Origin: PZPK01 sp963974595
GTDB lineage: Bacteria; Pseudomonadota; Gammaproteobacteria; Pseudomonadales; Oleiphilaceae
Assembly: GCA_963974595.1 (NCBI GenBank)
Contig: CAXBDA010000110.1
Location: 1 to 6,919 of the forward strand
Length of the DNA stretch: 6,919 nt
Direction: 5' to 3'
The first letter of the stretch is position 1. Each line of letters opens with the position of its first letter. Under the pieces are notes generated by a model. It was not told the origin of the DNA and did no database searches. It was given only the letters and a program-made list of their open reading frames with translations. Below, piece by piece: positions 1 to 6,200 of this stretch. Made by a program: the position numbers and the translations under genes.

Positions 1-125
1 TTAATATCTTTTTCAATGTATAGAACCTGTTCTAGCGGAACAGCAAAAGCGGCCTCGGAAGTTACAAACGTAATGGCTGCTAGTTTGCCTTCTTTAAATA
101 AATCGTCTATGGATTTACCTGCCAT
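1..125 (-). CDS. CheW-like domain protein, N-terminal fragment (partial)
   Basis: Only the first 41 codons are inside the window; the gene runs off the left edge. The reading begins MAGKSIDDLFKEGKL, followed by a beta-strand pattern in which ITFVT leads to FAVPLEQVLYIEKDI. That 'F-A-(V/I)-P-(L/I)-E-x-V' pattern is typical of the first strands of CheW domains, the SH3-like adaptors that couple chemoreceptors to CheA kinase. The start is well fixed: an in-frame stop lies upstream at 150-152 with no other ATG between, and AGAGG (137-141 on the minus strand) sits 11 nt before the ATG. It points the same way as the envelope operon but is 103 bp away, so it may or may not be co-transcribed. With so few residues, a type IV pilus-type adaptor or another single-CheW-domain protein cannot be told apart. 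Confidence 0.6.
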   Translation of the reverse strand, partial: MAGKSIDDLFKEGKLAAITFVTSEAAFAVPLEQVLYIEKDI

Positions 126-172
126 GATAATGCTTACCTCTATTGCTGCTTATTAAGATCTAAAACGTGAGT

Positions 173-191
173 TGTTAGCCTAAGGCTGACA
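173..191. other. small stem-loop between yibQ and the CheW-like gene
   Basis: The arms 173-180 and 184-191 pair around a 3-nt loop (TAA on the plus strand). Read on the plus strand the stem is 8 bp with one U-G wobble. On the minus strand, the direction of both flanking genes, the same position is a C-A mismatch. There is no T-run directly after it on the minus strand; the nearest is TTTT about 8 nt further. It could be a weak terminator or processing signal for the envC-ctpA-yibQ transcript, or chance. Confidence 0.25.
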
Positions 192-228
192 TGTCGTGAA
201 TTTGGTTTAGAGTACGATATTTTCCTTT

Positions 229-1101
229 TCAATGAGTATAGTCGGCAACACGAATCTGGCTAGTTCTTTGGGCGGGAAGTTTGGCGAGTTCTTTTTGCAG
301 ATTTTGTTGAGGGTTTCTTATTTGCCAAAGACCGCTGATAGAAGCAATGGCGATGCCCTTTTCATCTAGTTTAGATAGTGCCCAGGTCAGATATTCAATA
401 GTCTCGGGATGCGGATGCCCTATCGCAATAGCCGTACCGTTTTTCTTTGCAAGATCGAGTAATTTTAGAAACTGTGTCTGAATAAACGCTCTATTTTGAA
501 CATGATCCAAGAAAATATCTCGGCTTAAATTAGGAATATTGTATTTTCTCGCCATGGTTGCCGCAACTGATTTAGAGGATGTTCGGCTATCAACAAAATA
601 GAATGGGTACTGGCTGACAACTTCCATAATCGACTGCATCGCTTGAGTGTCAGATGTAAGGATACTGCCCATATGATTATTAATACCAACCATATAGTTG
701 ATTTTATTAAAACTTCTAATGAGCGTTTGTTTCAGGTCTTGAGAGGGCATGTTTTTTTTGAGGCCGCCATAGCCTAAATCATAATCCATACTGTTTTGCA
801 TCGGTGAGTGAAGCATTATTTCTTTTTGATGAAAGTTGGCCATTTCAATTAAACGCTTTGTAAAAGGGCGTTCTGGTAGAAATGATAAAGTCAGAGGGAA
901 GGGTAGGTTAATTAGCTCAACACCTTGTTCGTAGCTATGCCCCATATCGTCAATAATAATGGCAATAGTGGGCGCTTGCTCTATGTCTGCTCGTGCTGCG
1001 GATGCCAAGCCTAGCAGTGTGATCATGGAGACGATTACACCCATTAAGCTACTTGTTGCCGGTGTAATCGAAGTGAATTCAGGGAAATTCAAAAAAGTCA
1101 T
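229..1101 (-). CDS. yibQ: divergent polysaccharide deacetylase family protein (YibQ type)
   Basis: 290-residue exported protein of the divergent polysaccharide deacetylase family (YibQ/Pfam Polysacc_deac_2). An N-terminal hydrophobic segment at residues 20-36 ends in a plausible signal-peptidase site (AARA before DIEQ, about residue 38), so it should act in the periplasm. Family landmarks are in order: IAIIIDDMG (residues 46-54, Asp51-Asp52), LTLSFLPERP (70-79), EIMLHSPM (94-101), GINNHMGS (139-146), FVDSRTS (169-175), FLDH (197-200) and IGHPHPET (227-234). These resemble the metal and catalytic positions of NodB-like carbohydrate esterases, but to my knowledge no reaction is firmly assigned to the family. 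The start codon lies 1 bp past the ctpA stop with no good Shine-Dalgarno, which suggests translational coupling. ATG codons at residues 20 and 26 are alternative starts that shorten the signal's n-region; neither has a better ribosome site. Position after envC and ctpA suggests a cell-wall or envelope role. Confidence 0.88.
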   Translation of the reverse strand: MTFLNFPEFTSITPATSSLMGVIVSMITLLGLASAARADIEQAPTIAIIIDDMGHSYEQGVELINLPFPLTLSFLPERPFTKRLIEMANFHQKEIMLHSPMQNSMDYDLGYGGLKKNMPSQDLKQTLIRSFNKINYMVGINNHMGSILTSDTQAMQSIMEVVSQYPFYFVDSRTSSKSVAATMARKYNIPNLSRDIFLDHVQNRAFIQTQFLKLLDLAKKNGTAIAIGHPHPETIEYLTWALSKLDEKGIAIASISGLWQIRNPQQNLQKELAKLPAQRTSQIRVADYTH

Positions 1102-1102
1102 T

Positions 1103-2572
1103 TTACTTTGCTGAATTGTCGGGCTCAGTGGAAGGGCTTACAGGTTTTTCTTCATCACTTTTTTGAATTTGATTTGACTGTTTGATCTTTAAAATATCAA
1201 TCGCTTTGAGCAAACTTAGTGCTTCTTGAAGTTGGAAATCTTTAGCAAGCATTTGTTTTTGTCGATTAAGTTCTGACTCTTCCTGTTCGTCAGTATCGTT
1301 GCTGTTTTGTGTTGCGCTGGATCCTTTGTTTCCGTTACTTAAGTGCCCGGAAAGGTCCGCTTCTTTGAACATGTTCGACTGTTTTTCATCACTTAATTTA
1401 GCGCGGTTAACCTCAATGTCAGGCACAATACCTTGTGCTTGTATAGAGCGTCCGCTCGGTGTGAAGTAACGGGCAGTTGTGAGTTTTAAGCCATATTCAG
1501 CATCAAGCGCCATAACATTTTGAACCGAGCCCTTACCAAAACTTTGTGTGCCCATGACAACGGCTCGATTATGATCTTGTAGGGCACCGGCTAAAATTTC
1601 CGAAGCAGAGGCGGAACCGCCATCAATTAATACAATAATCGGGAGTCCTTCAGCGTTATCACCTTTCTTTGCTTTGTATTCAACTTGAGCGGCTTTAGAG
1701 CGGCCCTCAGTATAGACAATTAGACCTTCATCAATAAGCTGATCGGCGACATCCACAGCTGCGAGCAGAACACCGCCAGGGTTATTTCTGAGATCAATAA
1801 TAAGGCCAGATAACTCGCTGGATTCTTCTTTGAGTTTTTTTAAGCCTTTTGAAAAGTCAGTCCCCGTTTGTGCTTGAAACTGGGTGATTCTAACGTAGCC
1901 ATATTTATCATCAAGTGGCAGTGTTTTTACGCTAGTGACTTGGATTATGTCTCTAGTAAGTTTGATTTTTAAGGGTTCACGTTCTCCAACACGAACAATC
2001 GTTAAGGTGATGTCTGTGCCTGCTTCACCACGCATTATATCGACCGATTGATCTAAACTCATGCCTTTAACAGGACTATCGTCGAGCTTTATAATTAAAT
2101 CACCGGCTTGAATGCCACCTTTTTGAGCTGGTGTGTCATCAATGGGGGCGATAACTTTAATAAAACCATTTTCTACGCCAACTTCGATACCGACACCACC
2201 AAATGTGCCAGAGGTGTTTTCTCGAAGATCACTAAAAGCGCTGGGCTCTAAATAAGCTGAATGAGGGTCAAGGCCTGATAGCATGCCTCTGATGGCATAT
2301 TTAAGTAATGTTGTATCATCAATTTCTTCAACGTAATCGTTTTTAATCTTGCCAAAAATATCGGTGAATTTTCTTAGCTCATCCAGTGGTAAAATTTCAG
2401 AAGTATTTGTTTCTATTTCTGATGGGATATCCACACTAGCTTCAATAGCATGTGATGTGCTGTGTAAGAGGGTTGTCGATAATAATGCCCCAAGCAGACT
2501 GTGTCGAAGAATATGGCTATATTTGCTTTTATTGTTTAGCGTGCAAACTTGAGAGGTAGACATTGATTTCAT
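1103..2572 (-). CDS. ctpA: carboxy-terminal processing peptidase, S41 family, with PDZ domain
   Basis: 489-residue periplasmic serine protease of the CtpA/Prc type, which cleaves proteins near their C-termini. A signal sequence covers about residues 20-42 (cleavage near HSTSHA). An N-terminal helical part contains GMLSGLDPHSAYLEP (96-110), then the PDZ domain (about 122-200; GGVGIEV and GGIQAGDLIIKLDD). The S41 core covers about 210-390. Its catalytic Ser is predicted as Ser322 in GSASASE (319-325), with Lys347 in FGKG and Gln351 in GKGSVQ, the Ser-Lys-Gln spacing (25 and 4) seen in characterised CtpB/CtpA. The hydrophilic tail (about 392-489) retains the family patches EADLSGHL and KDFQLQEALSLLKA but carries an N/S/D/E-rich linker and a charged extension, making it longer than the roughly 435-residue Pseudomonas protein as I recall it. 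The ATG at 2572 has AGGA 7 nt upstream, better than the ATG three codons later. In P. aeruginosa, CtpA degrades peptidoglycan hydrolases, which fits its place after envC. It lies 21 bp after envC and 1 bp before yibQ. Confidence 0.95.
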   Translation of the reverse strand: MKSMSTSQVCTLNNKSKYSHILRHSLLGALLSTTLLHSTSHAIEASVDIPSEIETNTSEILPLDELRKFTDIFGKIKNDYVEEIDDTTLLKYAIRGMLSGLDPHSAYLEPSAFSDLRENTSGTFGGVGIEVGVENGFIKVIAPIDDTPAQKGGIQAGDLIIKLDDSPVKGMSLDQSVDIMRGEAGTDITLTIVRVGEREPLKIKLTRDIIQVTSVKTLPLDDKYGYVRITQFQAQTGTDFSKGLKKLKEESSELSGLIIDLRNNPGGVLLAAVDVADQLIDEGLIVYTEGRSKAAQVEYKAKKGDNAEGLPIIVLIDGGSASASEILAGALQDHNRAVVMGTQSFGKGSVQNVMALDAEYGLKLTTARYFTPSGRSIQAQGIVPDIEVNRAKLSDEKQSNMFKEADLSGHLSNGNKGSSATQNSNDTDEQEESELNRQKQMLAKDFQLQEALSLLKAIDILKIKQSNQIQKSDEEKPVSPSTEPDNSAK

Positions 2573-2579
2573 TAAACTA

Positions 2580-2583
2580 TCCT
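2580..2583 (-). promoter_or_regulatory. ribosome binding site of ctpA
   Basis: AGGA on the minus strand, 7 nt before the ATG at 2572, within the 21-bp envC-ctpA gap. It decides between the two ATG codons (2572 and 2563) in favour of the first, because the second would have a 16-nt spacer. Confidence 0.7.
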
Positions 2584-2593
2584 GAGAATTATA

Positions 2594-3787
2594 TTATCGT
2601 AACCACTTACGCGGATTTATAGGCTTGCCTTTTTTTCTGATTTCAAAGTATAGCCCTGTTTCAAGGCTAGATGTGTATTCTGAAGAAATGGCAATTGTTT
2701 CACCGACCCTAACCCAGTCGCCTGTTTCTTTGGTTAGACTCTTATTATTACCATAGAGGCTCATAAATTGATTGCCGTGGTCAATAATGATGAGCAAACC
2801 AAAACCACGAATCCAATTAGAAAATATGACTCTACCTGAGTAAATAGATAATACGTCTTCATTTTCTTTTGTGATAATACGAATACCATTCAGCTTGAGT
2901 TTACCATTTGCCACTGAAGAGCCATATTCAGCGACTACTTTACCACGGCTTGGCCAAGGAAGTTTAGATTTTTGTTGAGAAAAAGGTGCTGAGTCACTAG
3001 GCATAGGAAGGTTTACAAGCGAGTTTTCTAATTCTTCTAATAAGGCTTTAAGGCGAGCTTGGTCTGCGCGCATTTTTTCTAAACGCTGGGTATTGTTTTG
3101 AATGCTTTTTTTCAGCTTTGCCAGCAGAGTTTGTTTGTTTTTTAGGGTTTTAGATAATTTTAATTGTTGAGAATTTAGTTCGACTGTTCGCCTTTCAAGG
3201 CGTTCTGTTGTGTGTTTGATTACCTCTTCAGTGTTTTTAATTTTTTTGAGCAAGCTTGAAACACGTTCTATTTTTTCTTTTCTGGCTACTTTGATGAAAT
3301 CAAAGTAGCGCATTTGACGAGCAATATCTTGAGGGTTGTCTGTGTTAAGAAGCAGTTTTATATCTGAATGTTCTTCTTGGAAGTAAGCGATTTGAATTTG
3401 TTTTTGCAAAAAAGCCTGGTGTGTTTTCAGTTCTGATCGATGCCGTATAAGTGTCTTGTTTAAACTGGCGAGTTCGCTTTTATTGTCTTTGATCTTTTGT
3501 TTGGCTTGTCGGATCTTTTTACTTAATTGATTTATCTTACGTCCGTTTTGTTCTAGGTTTTTATTCAGGTCGGTTTTTTTATCATTAGCCTGAAATAACC
3601 AGCTAGTCATTTTTTTTATACTGGATTTTAATTGGTCAAGTTTTGCCTCAGACTGTTCTTGCGATATATTTTCAGTCTGATTTGCACTAGCCGCAGAAAT
3701 AGAAAAAGACAGCGCACAACTTATTAACGTGGCGATAAGGAATTGGCTTATCGTTATGAATAAACGTTCTGATTGGGCTAGTTTCAT
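2594..3787 (-). CDS. envC: murein hydrolase activator EnvC
   Basis: 397-residue secreted protein of the EnvC family, which switches on N-acetylmuramyl-L-alanine amidases (AmiA/AmiB in E. coli) at the septum under control of FtsEX. A signal peptide (residues 1-35, cleavage near SAASA) is followed by a long Lys/Glu/Gln/Leu-rich coiled coil in two arms (about 42-130 and 165-258), a short linker (259-275) and a C-terminal LytM/M23 domain (about 277-397; LPWPSRGKVVAEYG, GRVIFSNW, IIIDHGNQFMSLYG, GLYFEIRKKG). The zinc-binding residues of active M23 enzymes are missing. The HxGxD-like position reads NGIRI (Asn300, Arg303), and the final HxH reads GLY (Gly378, Tyr380), matching the LYFEIR of E. coli EnvC. 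It is therefore an activator rather than an enzyme. It heads a tight three-gene group with ctpA and yibQ. No convincing Shine-Dalgarno precedes the ATG; the leader there is AT-rich, and a terminator for gpmI ends about 40 bp upstream. Confidence 0.94.
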   Translation of the reverse strand: MKLAQSERLFITISQFLIATLISCALSFSISAASANQTENISQEQSEAKLDQLKSSIKKMTSWLFQANDKKTDLNKNLEQNGRKINQLSKKIRQAKQKIKDNKSELASLNKTLIRHRSELKTHQAFLQKQIQIAYFQEEHSDIKLLLNTDNPQDIARQMRYFDFIKVARKEKIERVSSLLKKIKNTEEVIKHTTERLERRTVELNSQQLKLSKTLKNKQTLLAKLKKSIQNNTQRLEKMRADQARLKALLEELENSLVNLPMPSDSAPFSQQKSKLPWPSRGKVVAEYGSSVANGKLKLNGIRIITKENEDVLSIYSGRVIFSNWIRGFGLLIIIDHGNQFMSLYGNNKSLTKETGDWVRVGETIAISSEYTSSLETGLYFEIRKKGKPINPRKWLR

Positions 3788-3825
3788 GAATATTTCATTG
3801 TTTATTTTTATGGCTCAGCATGACT

Positions 3826-3861
3826 GAAAAAGGCAAGGTGATATTAGATCAACCTTGCCTA
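3826..3861 (-). terminator. intrinsic terminator after gpmI
   Basis: On the minus strand a perfect 9-bp stem (AGGCAAGGT / ACCTTGCCT; arms 3852-3860 and 3831-3839) extends through a one-base bulge by three more pairs (GAT/ATC) to a 5-nt loop. TTTTT follows directly (3827-3831). The hairpin starts about 65 nt after the gpmI stop. The plus strand has no T-run after the hairpin, so it works in the gpmI direction only. It separates gpmI from envC, whose ATG is 43 bp beyond the last stem pair. Confidence 0.85.
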
Positions 3862-3925
3862 AGTTAAAAGCGCATATCAAACAGGTGCTTTACTTTTTGT
3901 CTTTTATCGATCTTGTTACATTAAA

Positions 3926-5467
3926 TTAGTTGAAGTGAATCAAAGATTGCCCCGTCATTTCACTTGGGATGTCTAAGTCCATCAGGTTTAGCATCGAAGG
4001 CGCAATATCACTTAATTTACCGCCTTCATTTAATTGAATGTTTTTGTTGCCAATATAAACAAGCGGGACCGGAAGCGTTGTATGAGATGTGTGAGCTTGC
4101 CCTGTGTCAGGGTTGCTCATTTGTTCGGCATTGCCATGGTCAGCCGTAATTAAACACTGCCCGCCAGTTTCCTGTATGGCTGAGCTTACGCGCTGGATGC
4201 ATGTATCAAGGCATTCTGCTGCTTTGACGGCGGCATCAAATTTACCGGTATGACCCACCATATCACCATTCGCATAATTACAGACGATCAAATCATATTG
4301 TCCACTTTTTATAGCGTCAACCAGTTTGTCTGTTAATTCAGGTGCACTCATTTCGGGTTTTAGATCGTAGGTTGCAACGTCAGGAGAGGGGATCAGTTCT
4401 CTTGTTTCTCCTTCAAATAATGCCTCTCTACCGCCACTGAAGAAAAATGTAACATGCGCATATTTTTCTGTTTCAGCAATACGCAACTGGGTTCTATTTG
4501 TGTTTGCCATATATTCGCCAATTGAGTTCACTAATGTGCTGGGTGGGTAAGCACAACTGGTTTTGATGTCATCAGCGTATTCGGTTAGCATCACAAAATC
4601 TGCTAAATCCGGAATAGATTTTCGTTGGAAATTATTGAATTCTTTTTCAATAAAACAGCGGGTGATTTCGCGTGCGCGATCTGCTCGAAAATTCATAAAA
4701 ATAACGGTATCACCGTCCTCTATGTTTGCCGCTTGATCCGACTTGGCTTTAATGACAGTTGCCGCTACAAACTCATCATTTTCATCTCGAGAATACGCTG
4801 CGTTTAGGGCTTCGATCGGGCTGGCGTATTGATGTTCCGCTTCATTCAGAGTTAACAGGTTGTATGCTTTCTCGACACGATCCCAGCGATTGTCACGGTC
4901 CATGGCATAATAGCGGCCAATGATGCTGGCAATTCTGCCGATGTTCAGGGCTTTTAATTGGCCATCGATTTTTAACAATGAACTTTCGGCACTTCGTGGT
5001 GGTGTATCTCGGCCATCTAAAATGGCGTGAACATATATTTCTTTTGCGCCTCTCTGAGCGGCCATATCAATCATAGCTTCAATGTGATCTTCATGACTAT
5101 GGACGCCACCGGGAGAAAGCAGGCCTAAAAGGTGAACGGCTTTGTTGTTGGTAATTGCCTTATCTACCGCGTCAACTAATGCCGGGTTACCCTTAAACGT
5201 ACCTTCTTCGATATCCTTCGAAATGCGTGTGAAGTTTTGGTAGACAATGCGTCCAGCACCAAGGTTCATATGGCCGACTTCAGAATTTCCCATTTGGCCC
5301 TCAGGAAGGCCCACCGCCATGCCTGATGTTTGGATTAATGTATGTGGTTGTTCCGCCCAAAGTTTGTTCCAGAAAGGTGTATTAGCATGCCTGATTGCAT
5401 TAGATTCCATTTCTTCTCGATGACCCCAGCCATCCAGAATAATTAACGCCATCGTTTTTTTGTGCAT
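3926..5467 (-). CDS. gpmI: 2,3-bisphosphoglycerate-independent phosphoglycerate mutase
   Basis: Cytoplasmic glycolytic enzyme interconverting 3- and 2-phosphoglycerate with two Mn2+ ions and a phosphoserine intermediate; 513 residues, normal for the family. In this numbering the alkaline-phosphatase-fold metal sites are Asp12 (LIILDGWG), catalytic Ser62 (GNSEVGHMNLGAGR), Asp402 and His406 (GDMVGHTG), Asp443 and His444 (ADHGNAEQ) and a His in AHTSHTT (His459 or His462). Substrate-binding segments are HAILDGRDTPPRS, GRYYAMDRDNRWDR, NFRADRAREITR and ETEKYAHVTFFFSGG. I place the start at the ATG at 5467. The frame can be opened seven codons earlier at a TTG (5488), but the AGAGG ribosome site (5479-5483) would then lie inside the gene, and iPGM proteins normally begin just before the ALIILDG strand. 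It has its own terminator and is divergent from yibN. Confidence 0.97.
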   Translation of the reverse strand: MHKKTMALIILDGWGHREEMESNAIRHANTPFWNKLWAEQPHTLIQTSGMAVGLPEGQMGNSEVGHMNLGAGRIVYQNFTRISKDIEEGTFKGNPALVDAVDKAITNNKAVHLLGLLSPGGVHSHEDHIEAMIDMAAQRGAKEIYVHAILDGRDTPPRSAESSLLKIDGQLKALNIGRIASIIGRYYAMDRDNRWDRVEKAYNLLTLNEAEHQYASPIEALNAAYSRDENDEFVAATVIKAKSDQAANIEDGDTVIFMNFRADRAREITRCFIEKEFNNFQRKSIPDLADFVMLTEYADDIKTSCAYPPSTLVNSIGEYMANTNRTQLRIAETEKYAHVTFFFSGGREALFEGETRELIPSPDVATYDLKPEMSAPELTDKLVDAIKSGQYDLIVCNYANGDMVGHTGKFDAAVKAAECLDTCIQRVSSAIQETGGQCLITADHGNAEQMSNPDTGQAHTSHTTLPVPLVYIGNKNIQLNEGGKLSDIAPSMLNLMDLDIPSEMTGQSLIHFN

Positions 5468-5478
5468 ACGAATGATTA

Positions 5479-5483
5479 CCTCT
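5479..5483 (-). promoter_or_regulatory. ribosome binding site of gpmI
   Basis: AGAGG on the minus strand, 11 nt before the ATG at 5467. It supports that start over the upstream in-frame TTG at 5488, which overlaps this site. Confidence 0.65.
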
Positions 5484-5700
5484 AACAAAGATTAAAAATC
5501 GAATTTTATAGCCAGGAAACGCACCAAGCTTTTTTTAGATATGCTTTTTTAAATATACTTTTGAAACGTTATATAAAAAGAAACAGGATTTTAGCGTGAT
5601 TTAGCTGTGAAGGCGACTTTGTATTTTAGTTAGACCGGTTTTATGCCGCTTAATTTGGGTTCTTTATTCCTTTCTCCATATTTAAAGCAATCAGCTTTAG

Positions 5701-5730
5701 TTGTGGTCACTCTTAGCCCATGTGTATAAT
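5701..5730 (+). promoter_or_regulatory. candidate sigma-70 promoter for yibN-grxC
   Basis: Perfect -10 hexamer TATAAT at 5725-5730. The best -35 is TTGTGG at 5701-5706, matching the first three bases of TTGACA, with an 18-bp spacer. Transcription would start near 5737, leaving a leader of roughly 34 nt before the yibN ATG. The weak -35 lowers confidence. Confidence 0.5.
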
Positions 5731-5770
5731 GCCTTCCCTTATATATTCGCGTTAGCTATGAGATGAAAGA

Positions 5771-6187
5771 ATGGATCGTTTATTTGAATTTGTTGGTAAT
5801 CATATTGAATTGTCGGGATTGTTCGTAGCCTTAATGGTTGCACTGTGGTTTTCTGAGAAATCTCGCTCTGGTAAAGGCGTTAGTCCGCAAATAGCGACGC
5901 TCATGATGAATAAAGATGAAGCAGTGATTGTGGACATTCGTGAAAAAAAGGAATATTCAGAAGGTAGGGTTGCCGGGTCTTTGCATATCCCCTACGGTAG
6001 CCTTAAAGAACGTTCTGTTGAATTAAAAAAATTCGATGATAAGAAAATTATTTTAGTGGATAAAATGGGCCAGCATTCAGGTATGGCCGGTAAGCTTCTT
6101 CAGGCCGAAGGCTTTCAGAATGTTTGCCGAATGACGGGTGGCATCACAGAATGGAAATCTTCAAACCTGCCGTTAGTGAAGAAATAA
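5771..6187 (+). CDS. yibN: membrane-anchored rhodanese-like protein, YibN type, catalytic Cys absent
   Basis: 138 residues. An N-terminal transmembrane segment (about residues 13-27, ELSGLFVALMVALWF) is followed by a basic stretch (KSRSGKGK-like) and one rhodanese domain (about 38-134): AVIVDIRE (51-58), a Y-S-E-G-R-V-A-G-S sequence leading to HIPYGSL, and the closing MTGGITEWKSSNLPLV. The active-site loop that is CxxGxR(S/T) in sulfurtransferases reads DKMGQHS (97-103), so Asp97 replaces the nucleophilic Cys and His102 the Arg. The only cysteine in the protein is Cys119, outside the loop. As I recall it, E. coli YibN has an Asp at the same place, so this looks like a family trait rather than decay. 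Sulfur transfer is thus unlikely. A role at the membrane near protein export or insertion is plausible, since it precedes grxC-secB here and in E. coli, and E. coli YibN has been reported as a YidC partner. The upstream ribosome site is weak (GAGATGAAAG). Confidence 0.9.
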   Translation: MDRLFEFVGNHIELSGLFVALMVALWFSEKSRSGKGVSPQIATLMMNKDEAVIVDIREKKEYSEGRVAGSLHIPYGSLKERSVELKKFDDKKIILVDKMGQHSGMAGKLLQAEGFQNVCRMTGGITEWKSSNLPLVKK

Positions 6188-6200
6188 ACTTCTTATTTGA

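Larger units (their letters stand above)
5468..5770. other. divergent intergenic region between gpmI and yibN
   Basis: 303 bp with no credible gene on either strand. The gpmI half (about 5490-5580) is very AT-rich with several -10-like hexamers on the minus strand (TATAAA near 5505, TATATT near 5555, TATAAC near 5570). None has a convincing -35 at 16-18 bp, so I do not choose one. The yibN half carries a consensus TATAAT (5725-5730). A 6-bp inverted repeat TAAAGC-AATCA-GCTTTA (5683-5699) sits just upstream of that promoter's -35 area. No riboswitch or RNA gene was recognised. Confidence 0.6.

Noticed and set aside
2349..2552. 67-residue open frame on the plus strand inside ctpA
   Set aside because: It is fully antisense to the strongly supported signal-peptide end of ctpA, resembles no known protein and has no credible ribosome site.
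3867..3890. second hairpin (AAAGC...GCTTT) just after gpmI
   Set aside because: Only 5 bp with a long loop and mismatches; the nearby 9-bp hairpin with T-run explains termination.
3964..4149. 61-residue plus-strand open frame inside gpmI
   Set aside because: Antisense to the conserved metal-binding C-terminus of gpmI; Cys-rich composition is a frame artefact.
4625..4807. 60-residue plus-strand open frame inside gpmI
   Set aside because: Antisense shadow of conserved gpmI coding sequence with no independent support.
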